From contig MPDE01000008.1 of NCBI GenBank assembly GCA_001874335.1, positions 93,477-157,476 of the forward strand: 64,000 bases of DNA, read 5' to 3'. This DNA is from Bacteroidetes bacterium MedPE-SWsnd-G2. Its GTDB lineage: Bacteria; Bacteroidota; Bacteroidia; Flavobacteriales; Flavobacteriaceae. Positions 16,593 through 28,500 of this stretch are shown here, one piece after another. Both the position numbers and the translations under genes were made by a program. The notes under the pieces were generated by a model. The model did no database searches. It had not been told where the DNA came from and saw nothing but the letters and a program-made list of their open reading frames with translations. How positions within the stretch are numbered: position 1 is the stretch's first letter; every line of letters begins with the position of its first letter.

Positions 16593-19133
16593 CTACTCTT
16601 CGGTAGTAGGGTTATCAATTGTTGTGCCATTTTCCGTATCTGAAATATTGTCAGTAGATGTGTTTTCATCTAACTCATCAATAGTCTCTTCATCTTCGTC
16701 TTTCATTACCTTTGCAACGGCTGCGATAGAGTCGTTACCTTTAAGGTTGATTAGCTTAACACCTTGGGTTGCTCTTCCCATTACTCTAAGATCTGAAATA
16801 GCCATTCTAATTGCGATTCCAGATTTATTGATAATCATTAAATCATCTTCATCAGAAACGTTTTTAATTGCTACTAAATGCCCTGTTTTATCAGTAATTG
16901 AAATGGTTTTAACTCCTTTTCCTCCTCTATTGGTAATACGGTAATCTTCTAAGCTCGATCTCTTCCCGTAACCTTTTTCAGATACAACGAGAATATTACT
17001 TTCCATGTCATTAACAGCTACCATACCTATAACTTCATCTTGATCATGCGCTAAGGTAACTCCTCTTACACCTGAAGCATTACGGCCCATTGGTCTTGTT
17101 TTAGCTTCCTCAAATCGAATAGCCTTACCAGATTTTAGAGCTAACATAACTTGGCTTTCACCAGTAGTTAATTTTGCTTCTAATAATTCATCATCTTCTT
17201 TAATGGTAATAGCGTTGATTCCGTTTGTTCGAGGTCTTGAATATTGTTCTAAAGATGTTTTCTTAACCTGTCCTTTTTTGGTAGCCATAATTACATAATG
17301 ACTATTGATGTAATCCTCATCTTTTAAATCTTGAGTACAGATAAAAGCTTTCACTTTATCGTCCTGTTCAATGTTAATAAGATTCTGAATTGCCCTTCCT
17401 TTAGATGATTTACTTCCTTCAGGAATTTCATATACTCTCATCCAGAAACATTTTCCTTTTTGAGTAAAGAATATCATGTACTGGTGGTTGGTTCCTACAA
17501 ACAAGTGCTCAAGGAAATCTTGATTTCTTGTGGTAGAAGCTTTTTGGCCCACCCCTCCTCTATTTTGAGTTTTATACTCTGTTAATGAAGTTCTCTTGAT
17601 GTATCCAGCGTGTGAAATAGTAATTACTACTTTTTCATTAGGAATCATATCTTCAATACTTAAATCTCCACCTGCATATTCAATTGTTGAACGTCTATCA
17701 TCTCCGTACTTGTCTTTAACAACAAGTAGTTCATCTTTAATGATGTTCATTCTACGTTCTTTCTTCTCTAAGATGTCTTTTAAGTCTTCAATGGTTTTCA
17801 TTAAAGCTTCATACTCAGTACGTAACTTATCTTGCTCAAGACCCGTTAACTGTCTCAATCGCATTTCGACAATTGCCTTAGCCTGTATTTCAGTTAATTT
17901 GAATCTTTCAATTAATTTACCACGAGCTTCTTCGGCATTAGAAGATGATCTTATTAAAGCAATTACTTCATCAATATTATCTGATGCAATAATTAACCCT
18001 TCAAGAATGTGAGCTCTTTCTTCAGCCTTTTTAAGTTCGTACTTTGTACGTCTAACTACTACTTCATGTCTGTGCTCAACAAAATGATGAATCATATCTT
18101 TTAGATTCAACAATTCTGGTCTACCTTTTACTAAAGCAATATTATTTACACTAAACGAAGATTGTAACGCAGTGTATTTATAAAGGGTATTTAATACAAT
18201 GTTAGGGATGGCGTCACGTTTTAAAATGTATACAATGCGCATACCATTTCTGTCAGACTCGTCTCTAATTGTTGAAATACCTTCAATTTTCTTATCATTA
18301 ACTAAATCGGCAGTTTTCTTAATCATGTCTGCCTTATTCACTTGATAAGGGATTTCAGAAACAATTATACATTCTCTGCCTTGTATTTCTTCAATAATCG
18401 CCTTTGCTCTCATAACAACACGACCTCTACCCGTTTTGAAGGCTTCTCTAACGCCGTCATAGCCATAGATAATACCGCCCGTTGGGAAATCAGGGGCTTT
18501 GATATGCGTTATAAGCTCATCTATTTCAATATCTTGGTTGTCAATGTAAGCTATAGTACCATCTACTACTTCAGATAAATTGTGAGGTGGCATATTAGTT
18601 GCCATACCAACTGCAATACCAGAAGCACCATTAACAAGTAATCCAGGGATTCTTGTTGGTAATACTGTAGGTTCTTTTAAGGTGTCATCAAAGTTTAAAC
18701 TATGATCAACTGTATCTTTGTCGATATCTGCTAACATGTCTTCAGATATCTTTCGCATTCTTGCTTCTGTATAACGCATTGCAGCAGGACTATCACCATC
18801 AATAGAACCAAAGTTACCTTGGCCATCAACAAGCATATATCTCAAACTCCATTCCTGAGCCATACGTACCATAGTATCATATACCGAAGTGTCACCATGT
18901 GGGTGATACTTACCAAGTACTTCCCCGACTATTCTTGCTGACTTTTTATGAGCTGTATTAGATTTTACTCCTAATTCATGCATCCCGAATAAAACGCGTC
19001 GATGCACAGGTTTTAAACCATCTCTTACATCTGGTAGTGCACGTGACACAATGACGGACATTGAATAATCAATGTAAGCCGATTTCATTTCATCCTCAAT
19101 GTTAATAGGAATAAGTTTTTCTCCTTCTGCCAT
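16593..19133 (-). CDS. gyrA: DNA gyrase subunit A
   Basis: 846 aa. Catalytic Tyr121 lies in [10 protein letters not shown], and the winged-helix QRDR is seen as [12 protein letters not shown] with Thr82 (Ser83 in E. coli) and Asp86. The C-terminal beta-pinwheel contains blades with [17 protein letters not shown] and [10 protein letters not shown]. The GyrA-box-like motifs are NRGGKG and QNRGGVG, not the strict QRRGGKG. The acidic C-terminal tail ([13 protein letters not shown]) is typical. With GyrB it introduces negative supercoils. It is divergent from clpC, with a 260-bp gap. Confidence 0.95.
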   Translation of the reverse strand: MAEGEKLIPINIEDEMKSAYIDYSMSVIVSRALPDVRDGLKPVHRRVLFGMHELGVKSNTAHKKSARIVGEVLGKYHPHGDTSVYDTMVRMAQEWSLRYMLVDGQGNFGSIDGDSPAAMRYTEARMRKISEDMLADIDKDTVDHSLNFDDTLKEPTVLPTRIPGLLVNGASGIAVGMATNMPPHNLSEVVDGTIAYIDNQDIEIDELITHIKAPDFPTGGIIYGYDGVREAFKTGRGRVVMRAKAIIEEIQGRECIIVSEIPYQVNKADMIKKTADLVNDKKIEGISTIRDESDRNGMRIVYILKRDAIPNIVLNTLYKYTALQSSFSVNNIALVKGRPELLNLKDMIHHFVEHRHEVVVRRTKYELKKAEERAHILEGLIIASDNIDEVIALIRSSSNAEEARGKLIERFKLTEIQAKAIVEMRLRQLTGLEQDKLRTEYEALMKTIEDLKDILEKKERRMNIIKDELLVVKDKYGDDRRSTIEYAGGDLSIEDMIPNEKVVITISHAGYIKRTSLTEYKTQNRGGVGQKASTTRNQDFLEHLFVGTNHQYMIFFTQKGKCFWMRVYEIPEGSKSSKGRAIQNLINIEQDDKVKAFICTQDLKDEDYINSHYVIMATKKGQVKKTSLEQYSRPRTNGINAITIKEDDELLEAKLTTGESQVMLALKSGKAIRFEEAKTRPMGRNASGVRGVTLAHDQDEVIGMVAVNDMESNILVVSEKGYGKRSSLEDYRITNRGGKGVKTISITDKTGHLVAIKNVSDEDDLMIINKSGIAIRMAISDLRVMGRATQGVKLINLKGNDSIAAVAKVMKDEDEETIDELDENTSTDNISDTENGTTIDNPTTEE

Positions 19134-19393
19134 ATATAAAAAAATTATGTTTTTGTAGGTTTTACAACGTGCTAATATAACTAAATTCAGATGCTATTTC
19201 ATAGGATGTAAAGGTATTTTTAAGACTATTTATTAACAAAAATAAAATTGAAATTAGTTAATAATTATCCTGTTAAAAAATTTGAGTTTTACAATATAAT
19301 TCACTCTATTAGCTACAATAAATCATTTGGGGTATGATTTTTGCCCCATGAATAGTATGATTTTAGTAATTTTATAGAAGAAAGGATATTACT

Positions 19394-21946
19394 ATGGATG
19401 ATAATTTTTCCCCAAGAGTTAAAGATGTAATTGCATATAGCAAAGAAGAAGCGTTGCGCTTAGGCCATGATTTTATTGGCACTGAGCACTTGATGCTTGG
19501 TTTGCTGCGTGATGGTAATGGAAAAGCGATTGATATTTTGGGGGCTTTAGAAATAGATTTAAACCATTTAAGACGTAAAGTTGAAATTTTAAGCCCTGCC
19601 AATTCTAACATAACAACTGCCTCTAACGAAAAGAAAAACTTGCACTTAACGCGTCAAGCCGAACGTGCTTTAAAAACTACTTTTTTAGAAGCTAAATTGT
19701 TTCAAAGCACTTCAATAAACACAGCACATTTGCTTTTATGTATTTTAAGAAATGAAAATGATCCAACTACTAAGCTACTTAACAAGCTTAAAGTGGATTA
19801 TGACAATGTTAAAGAACAATTTAAATTTATGATTACAAACGATGATGATTATATAGAGTCTCCTAAATCGGAATCATTTTCGGACGACGAGTTACAAGAG
19901 AACGACGATTCTAAAAAGAATCCGTTTGGCCAACCTGCTTCTTCCAAACAAAATAAAAAGTCTAAAACTCCTGTTTTAGATAATTTTGGAAGGGATTTAA
20001 CAGTAATGGCCGAAGAAGGTAAATTAGACCCTGTAGTAGGGCGTGAAAAGGAAATACAACGTGTTTCTCAGATATTAAGTAGACGAAAAAAGAATAATCC
20101 GTTACTTATTGGTGAACCTGGTGTTGGTAAATCTGCAATAGCTGAAGGTTTGGCATTACGTATTGTAAAACGTAAAGTATCACGTATTTTATTCAATAAG
20201 CGTGTTGTGACCCTTGATTTAGCGAGTTTGGTTGCCGGAACAAAATATAGAGGGCAGTTTGAAGAACGCATGAAAGCTGTTATGAATGAGCTTGAAAAGA
20301 ATGATGATATTATTCTTTTCATAGATGAAATTCATACTATAGTTGGTGCCGGTGGAGCAACAGGAAGTTTGGATGCTTCAAATATGTTTAAACCTGCATT
20401 AGCAAGAGGAGAAATACAATGTATTGGTGCTACTACTCTTGATGAGTACAGACAATACATAGAAAAAGATGGTGCTTTAGAGCGACGTTTTCAAAAAGTA
20501 CTTGTAGAGCCTACAACAGTTGAAGAAACGATTCAGATTCTAAATAATATTAAAGAAAAATATGAAGAACATCATAATGTTTCATATACAGATGAAGCAA
20601 TTGAAGCTTGTGTAAAATTAACAAGCCGATATATGACCGATAGATTCTTACCAGACAAAGCGATTGATGCTTTAGACGAAGCTGGTTCTCGTGTTCATAT
20701 CACAAATATTGATGTTCCTAAACAGATTATAGAGTTAGAAGAAAAACTTGAAGAAGTAAAAATCACTAAAAACTCAGTTGTTAAGAAGCAGAAATATGAG
20801 GAAGCTGCAAAGCTTAGAGATGATGAAAAACGTCTGGAAAAAGATTTAGCACTGGCTCAAGAAAAATGGGAAGAAGATACCAAACTACATAGAGAAACGG
20901 TTACAGAAGATAATGTTGCTGATGTTATTTCTATGATGACCGGTGTGCCTGTTAATAGAATTGCACAAACAGAAATAAATAAGTTATCTCAATTACCAGA
21001 TCTTATCAAAGGGAATGTAATTGGTCAAGATAATGCTGTTGCAAAGGTTGTTAAAGCCATTCAAAGAAACCGTGCCGGACTTAAAGATCCGAATAAGCCA
21101 ATTGGGTCATTTATATTTTTAGGTCAAACAGGTGTTGGTAAAACACAATTGGCCAAAGTTATGGCTCGTGAACTTTTTGATAGTGAAGAAGCTCTTATTA
21201 GAATTGATATGAGTGAATACATGGAGAAGTTTGCGATATCTAGATTAGTAGGTGCGCCTCCGGGATATGTAGGATATGAAGAAGGTGGTCAACTGACTGA
21301 AAAAGTGAGAAGAAAACCTTATTCTGTTATTCTTTTAGATGAAATTGAAAAAGCACATCCAGATGTATTTAACATGTTATTACAAGTGTTAGATGATGGT
21401 TATTTAACCGATAGCTTGGGACGTAAAATTGATTTTAGGAATACAATTATAATAATGACTTCAAACATTGGAGCAAGACGTCTTAAAGACTTTGGTCAGG
21501 GTGTTGGTTTTGGCACTGCTGCTAAAGAATCTCAGGCCTCTTCTAATGCGAAAAGTGTTATTGAAAATGCGCTTAAAAAGGCATTTGCTCCTGAGTTTTT
21601 AAACAGAATTGATGACGTGATTGTTTTCAATGCTTTAGAAAAAGAAGACATTAATAAGATTATTGATATCGAACTTAAAAAACTGATATTGAGAATTAAA
21701 GGTCTTGGATATGAGTTAGATTTAAGTGATGCCGCTAAGTCTTATATTGCAGATAAAGGTTTTGATAAACAATACGGAGCAAGACCTTTAAAAAGAGCGA
21801 TTCAAAAGTATATTGAGGATGCCTTGGCAGAAGAGATTATCAATTCTCAATTAGAAGAAGGTGATACAATCCATATGGATGTTCAAAAAGATGCTGATGA
21901 GTTAGCAATTACAATTGAAAAAAAGCCTAAAGAAACAGAATCTTAA
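19394..21946 (+). CDS. clpC: ATP-dependent Clp protease ATP-binding subunit ClpC
   Basis: 850 aa. N-terminal double Clp-N repeat (residues 1-150), acidic linker, AAA-1 with Walker [10 protein letters not shown] and Walker [14 protein letters not shown]-like middle region ([18 protein letters not shown]) is followed by AAA-2 with GQTGVGKTQ and [14 protein letters not shown] and a Clp D2-small C-terminal domain. The UVR motif places it in ClpC rather than ClpA or ClpB. It unfolds substrates for ClpP. An inverted repeat TGGGG/CCCCA lies about 45 nt upstream of the start (near 19328-19349), but no CtsR-type operator is evident. Confidence 0.95.
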   Translation: MDDNFSPRVKDVIAYSKEEALRLGHDFIGTEHLMLGLLRDGNGKAIDILGALEIDLNHLRRKVEILSPANSNITTASNEKKNLHLTRQAERALKTTFLEAKLFQSTSINTAHLLLCILRNENDPTTKLLNKLKVDYDNVKEQFKFMITNDDDYIESPKSESFSDDELQENDDSKKNPFGQPASSKQNKKSKTPVLDNFGRDLTVMAEEGKLDPVVGREKEIQRVSQILSRRKKNNPLLIGEPGVGKSAIAEGLALRIVKRKVSRILFNKRVVTLDLASLVAGTKYRGQFEERMKAVMNELEKNDDIILFIDEIHTIVGAGGATGSLDASNMFKPALARGEIQCIGATTLDEYRQYIEKDGALERRFQKVLVEPTTVEETIQILNNIKEKYEEHHNVSYTDEAIEACVKLTSRYMTDRFLPDKAIDALDEAGSRVHITNIDVPKQIIELEEKLEEVKITKNSVVKKQKYEEAAKLRDDEKRLEKDLALAQEKWEEDTKLHRETVTEDNVADVISMMTGVPVNRIAQTEINKLSQLPDLIKGNVIGQDNAVAKVVKAIQRNRAGLKDPNKPIGSFIFLGQTGVGKTQLAKVMARELFDSEEALIRIDMSEYMEKFAISRLVGAPPGYVGYEEGGQLTEKVRRKPYSVILLDEIEKAHPDVFNMLLQVLDDGYLTDSLGRKIDFRNTIIIMTSNIGARRLKDFGQGVGFGTAAKESQASSNAKSVIENALKKAFAPEFLNRIDDVIVFNALEKEDINKIIDIELKKLILRIKGLGYELDLSDAAKSYIADKGFDKQYGARPLKRAIQKYIEDALAEEIINSQLEEGDTIHMDVQKDADELAITIEKKPKETES

Positions 21947-21964
21947 AATAAATTAAATGTTGAA

Positions 21965-21998
21965 AAAGCTCCCTTTTTTAATTAAAGGGAGTTTTTTA
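21965..21998 (+). terminator. Terminator after clpC
   Basis: Stem ctcccttt (21969-21976) / aaagggag (21984-21991) followed by TTTTTT, about 20 nt past the clpC stop. Confidence 0.85.
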
Positions 21999-22022
21999 TT
22001 ATCTTAAGTCAAAACTAAAAGA

Positions 22023-22385
22023 ATGGAAGATCATTTGAGGTATGATTTTGGGGATATTTACATTTCTGATAGGTTCATGATTGGCAAAATGGTTGTGGGG
22101 ACTCAGATTAACGAAAAACACAACCTCATACTTAAAAACCTAATAGATACCTATTTTGAAAATAAACCCTTTGTATACATTTCATTACGTGTAAACAATT
22201 ATAAGGTAGATCCTTCAATGTTTGTAAACACATCAAAAATTAAAAATTTAATGGGTGGCGCTGTGGTGTCTAATGGCTTTGAAGGTAAAAAGAAGGCTGA
22301 ACAAGATTTTGCTTTTTTAGAGAAACCATTTAGAATATTTGATACTATTGAAGAAGCTAAAGCCTGGGGGAATAGTTTGTTTTAA
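22023..22385 (+). CDS. Small conserved-looking protein, STAS/SpoIIAA-like
   Basis: 120 aa, cytoplasmic, with no signal or membrane segment. The pattern of a short N-terminal strand pair (LRYDFGDIYISDRFMIGKM), alternating helices and strands and a C-terminal DTIEEAKAWGNSLF resembles SpoIIAA-like/STAS domain proteins of flavobacteria. That match is by general shape only, and the function is unknown. It stands alone between two terminators, so it must have its own promoter in the short gap after the clpC terminator. Confidence 0.75.
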   Translation: MEDHLRYDFGDIYISDRFMIGKMVVGTQINEKHNLILKNLIDTYFENKPFVYISLRVNNYKVDPSMFVNTSKIKNLMGGAVVSNGFEGKKKAEQDFAFLEKPFRIFDTIEEAKAWGNSLF

Positions 22386-22410
22386 ACCTAAAACAAATAA
22401 CTACTATAAA

Positions 22411-22453
22411 TATTAAAGTGAGTATAGATTGCATTTCTATACTCACTTTTTTT
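22411..22453 (+). terminator. Terminator after the 120-aa gene
   Basis: Long stem aaagtgagtatag (22415-22427) / ctatactcacttt (22437-22449), 9-nt loop, then TTTTTTT. Confidence 0.9.
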
Positions 22454-22468
22454 GTGATATATATTCAC

Positions 22469-22501
22469 AAAAAAAAGGCAACCAAATTGGTTGCCTTTTA
22501 A
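22469..22501 (-). terminator. Terminator of the 3190-aa adhesin gene
   Basis: Stem aaaaggcaacc (22473-22483) / ggttgcctttt (22489-22499). On the minus strand the T-run comes from the A-tract at 22469-22476. It lies 25 nt past the adhesin stop. Confidence 0.9.
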
Positions 22502-22525
22502 TTTGTATTTGAGTTTTACCTCAAA

Positions 22526-25500
22526 TTATCTTCGGTTAGGAGAATTAGAAACAATTTTCTTAGTCACCTTACCTTGACTTGTTGTCACCTGTACATAGAA
22601 CATTTGATTAGCAGTTCTGGATAAGTCGAAAGTAACTATTCCGTTTGAACCTTTAATGTAGTTCTTGTCAGTTTGAGCAGAGATCAATAATCCTTTAGTA
22701 TCAAATAACTCTACTGTTACATCTGTTTTGAAATCGAAGTTATAAGCAATGTTCACTTCTTTGTCAAAAGGAACTGGATAAGCAGTGAAGTCTAACTCAA
22801 CTTCCGTCTTAACAATTTCTTTATCAAATATAGTGTGCTCAATAATTTCACTTTTACTTCTCGCCACTTGACCAGGAACAGACCATGTATATGTAATATC
22901 ACATTCAGAAGAATTACCTGCAGCATCAGTTGCTGTAAATGTTCTTACTAAAGTATAATCCATTTGTTGCGGACCTGCAATTTCAAAGTTTGAAATTGTT
23001 AAGGATGCATCTCCTAAAATACCATCAGAACTATTAATTCTAAATCCGATTACATCTCCTGGCGCACAATTAACAGACACGAATCCTGATTGTGAATCAG
23101 CTCCACCATTATCGGTTAATTGAATTGCAGCACCATTTAGGTAGAAAGCTGGATCTAACCCTGGGCCATCAACATCATTTGTTAAATAATCCCAGTTAAA
23201 TGAATACACACCGCCATACAAACATGTTATTGTTGCTTGTGTGTTTATATCATCTTGACCATCATCATTACCCGTTACTACCATTGTAGAGGCGTTGATT
23301 GATACACTACCGTCGGCTCCACCAAGATCTACACTCCAATTACCTGGCGCATAGTCTCCTGTGAACCCTTGAATTGGTTGTCCGTCAGATAATACATATC
23401 CTAAGTCATCTGAGTAGTCTGAAGTATATCCAGGCTCATCACAGTTATCAGAGTAATGTACTTGGTCAACTACACCATATGGCAATCCATCTTGATCTAA
23501 ATCTGGATCAAATCCAAAGTCTACACCTGGCTCACATTTAATGTCTGGTGCCGTAGCATCATTAACAATAAAGGTTGCAGTTGTACTTGTTGAATTACCA
23601 CATTCATCGGTAGCAGTAAACGTTACTGTTGTACCTGCTTGCTCATATGGTTCAGAGCTTACAAAGAATGATAACTGATTTTCATAGTGATGATTAATGT
23701 CAGTACAATTAGCCCCATCTAATTCTGGTGCTATTGTAAAAGGACCCTCTACATTACATTGGCCAAAAGGGAATCCCCAGTCTTGTAATTCGGTATCCTC
23801 ATCAGCATGAACAATACAACAATTACTAGATACAGTCGTTAAATATGTTTTTCCAACAAATTGATCAGCGATATCATGTAATACACTTTGTGGTGCTAAT
23901 TCAAATCCAGGTGCTGCAGCGCCATTTGTACCATCTAAATAGTATAAATACCCGTTGTGCATTACCATAGCTTCCTCAACATACTCCACATTATTGTTAA
24001 TTGTTGAACCACAAGGGTCTAACTGACAATCATTATTAACTCTGTATACATAGTTTAAATGAACTCCACCACAGTTATCTTGAACATAAGCAGACGTTGC
24101 CGTGTTATTTCCACCTGGATCATTATATCCTGGATTACCTAAATCTACTTTATGATCATGCGCAATCTCTGCACAACCTGCAATTCCCCAAGTAGAACTC
24201 CAACTCATATTGTTCATCCCAACCGGATCTGTAGAAATAATATAATCTTCTGGATCTCCACCAAATAATAAGGCAGCAGCTTCTTGTCCGGTGTAAACAG
24301 CTGGATTAGTTGTCCAAAATGGTCCAGCATGAGTGTCAAATGTTCCAACATACTCAGGTATGCCAGGCCCATCAGAATCTTCACATTGGTACATCCAAGT
24401 TACTTCACCACAATTATCAGTAGCTGTAGCTCCACCATGATTATCTAACCATGCTTGGAAATCAGCCAGGTAATCAGATTCAGTATCTGACGCCCCATCT
24501 TGAGCTTCAGCAGTCATTTCTGGATCAACACTATCTTGAACAGTTATTAAACCTGTTGATTTAACTTCTCTTCCACAAGCGTCAGTTGCAGTAAACTCTA
24601 CTTCAAGAGAACCACATCCATCTTCTAACTTATCAAAATCATTAGACCATACTAATGCGTTACATAAGTAACTTGCACTTGCACCACCATTGGCAGCTAA
24701 CCATGCTTCTACTTCAGCAACATTACCAGCGCCATCACATTGTACGATTAATTCACCTGCTGCAACAGCAATTGATGGTAATACATCTTCAGAAATGTTG
24801 ATGTTTACTACATATGCACCTTCAGATACATTGTCACATCCATCAACCGCTTCGAAAGACACAGAAAGGTCTCTTGAGCAATCTCCTGCAACACCGTTAT
24901 CAACAGCTCTTACTCTATACGTCACATCTTGACAGTCGTCAAAACAAGGCTCAATTACAGCCTGAATTGCAGCTAAATCAACATTTGCAACTGAGAATAA
25001 GTTGTTTAAATCTAACTCATCACCTACTTCAAGAGCAATTACTGCAGCTTCAGAAGAAGGACAAGCAGCGCCTAAACTTGTAAATAGATTAATTTGAGCA
25101 GCTTCACAATCAGCAAATACCGGAGCATCTTGATCCATACCTTGATAATTTACTTTAACATAACCGCCATCGTTTCCACAATCATCAGTAATGATATATT
25201 CGTAAACTACAATCCAGCTACAATCGTCTCCGTAAGTTTTAGTGATTTTCTCAACGTTTACGTTGTCACCAAGTTCTTCACCACAGTTATCAGAGTATAA
25301 TACTCTAATCTCATCTTCAGAAGGACCTTCTGGTGCATCAGCTAAACAAGCGTTTATCTCATTTTCACCATCTGGAACAACTCCTACTAATACAGGTGCT
25401 TCAGAATCATAACCACTTAAGTTAATTACGATATCATCGGCTTGGTTTCCACATCCGTCAGCAACGCTAAAAGCGAATACTCCAGACCATCCACAATCGC

Positions 25501-28500
25501 CATCATCAGAGAAGCCATTGTTTTCATTGGCAGTAACAAGTACACCTGCTACACCAGCATCTGCAAATATCGCAACGATGTCATCAATTTTTGGTACGTG
25601 CAATTCTTCTAAAGCAGCTATTTCTGAGTAACATGCGTTGATGTCACTTAAAGTGTTTGATAAAGATGCTGAAACTAATTCTGGAGCAGTTTGATCGCTA
25701 CCATTATAGTATACTTTTACAGTATCTGCATAGTTTCCACAGTCATCATATACTTCATAGCTGTACATTACAGCCCAATCACAATCATCACCTAATATTT
25801 TTTCAGATTTGATAACATTTACGTTACCACAGTTATCTTCATAAATAGCGGCAATTTCTTCTGCAGTTGGTCCTAATGGGATATCAGCTAAAACAGCGTC
25901 TACATTAGACTCTCCTTGTGGTAAAGGTAATACCATTACCGGAGCAGTTTCATCTATTACTGTTACCGTAATTGAAGCTGTAATTTCACGTCCACAATCG
26001 TCAACAAATGACCAGTTTACGTCAAATTCTCCACAGCTACCAACAAATTCATCAGCAACGCCATCAACTTCACCTTCAATTACACATCCGCCAGTTCCCT
26101 GGTTAGAATATGATAATTTACCTGGATCGAAGCTTGCTAAATCTTCACAAGCAATCTCGTAATCTGAAACGTCTTCAAACTGAGCCATTGGTGCAGGTAA
26201 AACAGTAATTGTTTGTTTGTAAGCAATCTCTCTGTCACAGTTATCTTTAAAGAACCAGTCTACATAAAGAGTACCTCCACATTCGTCAAACTCACCTGTT
26301 AATTCACCCATTACTTCTCCTTCTATTGCACAGTACTGAGTACCACCATTAGAATAAGATAAGTAACCAGCTTCAAATGTATTAGCGTCTTCACAAGAAA
26401 TCTCTAAATCATCAACTGGAGCCCATTCTGCCATTGGAGCAGCTTGAACAGTAATTACTTTTTGAGCGTTTATTGTACGTCCACAATCATCGGTATAAGA
26501 CCAATCTTCGTAAAGTGTTCCACCACATTCTGTGTAAGAACCACTTAATTGTCCCATTACTTCACCAGAGATTATACAGCTTCCTGTACCTTCATTAGAA
26601 TAACCTAAATAACTAACTTGGTAGTCATTAGCTTCTTCACAAGTAATTTCCATATCCTCAACATTGTCAAACTCAGCCATTGGTGCCGGTAAAACAGTAA
26701 TTGTTTGCTTGTATGAAATATCTCTATCACAGTTATCTTTAAAGAACCAGTCTACGTATAACGTACCACCACATTCGTCAAATTCACCTGATAATTCACC
26801 TTCTGCTTCACCTTCTATAGTACAATATTGAGTTCCCCCATTAGAGTAACCTAAAACTCCAGCTTCAAAGCTATTCGCTTCTTCACAAGAAATCTCTAAG
26901 TCATCAATAGGATCCCATTCTGCCATCGGCGCTGGTAATACAGTAATAACTTTTTGGGCAGCAATAGTACGTCCACAATCGTCAACGAAATACCAATCTT
27001 CATATAGTGTACCACCACATTCAGAGTATTGTCCACTTACGTATCCCATTACTTCACCTTCTATCACACAGCTTCCTGTACCTTGGTTAGAATACCCTAA
27101 GTATCCAGCTTGGTAATCATTTGCTTCTTCACAAGTGATTTCCATATCCACAACTGGCGCAAATTCGGCCATTGGAGCTGGTAATACAGTAATTGTTTGT
27201 TTAGAAGAAATATCTCTATCACAATCATCTTTAAATGTCCAATCAATGTAAAGTTCTCCTCCACATTCATCAAATTCTCCAGATAATTCACCCATTACTT
27301 TACCACTAATTTCGCAACCTTCAGTTCCTCCATTAGAATAATCTAATTCGTAAGCTTCAAATGAGTTTGCTTCTTCACAAGAGATTTCAATATTCTCAAC
27401 TGGTGCAAATTCAGCCATTGGTGCTGGCATAACAGTAATAACTTTTTGAGCGTTTATTGTACGTCCACAATCGTCAGTAAAACTGTAATCTTCATATAAA
27501 GTACCACCACATTCGTCGTAATTTCCTGAAACAACACCTAAGGCGTCACCTTCAATTACACAGCTTCCTGTACCTTGATTTGAGTACCAAAGGTATCCAG
27601 CTTGATAAACGTTAGCTTCTTCACAAGAAATTTCAACATCCACAGGCTCATTAAATTCAGCCATTGGCGCTGGTAAAACAGTAATAGTTTGTTGTGCAGA
27701 AATATCTCTGTCACATTCATCTTTAAAGAACCAATCAACATAAAGTGTACCTCCACATTCATCGAAATCTCCAGATAATTCACCCATTACTTCACCGCTA
27801 ATATCACAACCTTCAGTTCCATCGTTAGAGTATGATAAATAATAAGCTTCAAAAGAATTAGCGTCTTCACAAGAAATTTCTAAATCTTCAACTGGCTCAA
27901 ATTCAGCTTGAGGAGCTGGATCAACTTTTACTTGTTGCGTATGTGTGATTGTTCTACCACAGTAATCTGTAAATGACCAATCAACAAATAATAATCCACC
28001 ACACTCTGTATATTCACCAGATAATTGTCCCATTACTTCACCACTAATTTCACAACCTTGAGTTCCGCCATTAGTATATGATAAGTAACCAGCTTCAAAT
28101 ACATTAGCTTCTTCACAGCTAATTGAAATATGATCAATACCATCAAATTGAGCTTGAGGTGCTGGTAAAACTGTTATAATTTTTTGAGCATCAATTGTTC
28201 TTCCACAATCATCAGTATAAGACCAATCTTGGTAAAGTGTTCCTCCACATTCATTAAACTCTCCACTTACATAACCCATTACTTGTCCACTAATGTCACA
28301 GCTTTCAGATCCACCGTTTGAGTACGATAAATAACTAGCTTCGTAATCATTTGCTTCTTCACAAGTGATTTCCATATCTATAACATCTTCGAATACTGCT
28401 TCAGGAGCTGATAATACTGTTATAGTTTGTTTATGAGAAATTTCTCTTTCACAATCATCTTTAAAGTACCAATCTACGTATAGTGTTCCTCCACATTCAT

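Noticed and set aside
16565..16669. 35-residue N-terminal extension of the TPR protein
   Set aside because: It overlaps the gyrA 3' end and would hide a clean signal peptide beginning at 16564.
18860..18900. GyrA Thr82 as a quinolone-resistance mutation
   Set aside because: Thr or Ser at this position varies naturally between lineages; without a susceptible relative for comparison no resistance can be claimed.
24690..25300. Several plus-strand reading frames of 60-90 codons across the giant adhesin
   Set aside because: They mirror the low-complexity acidic codons of the minus-strand gene and have no start context, promoter or recognisable domain.
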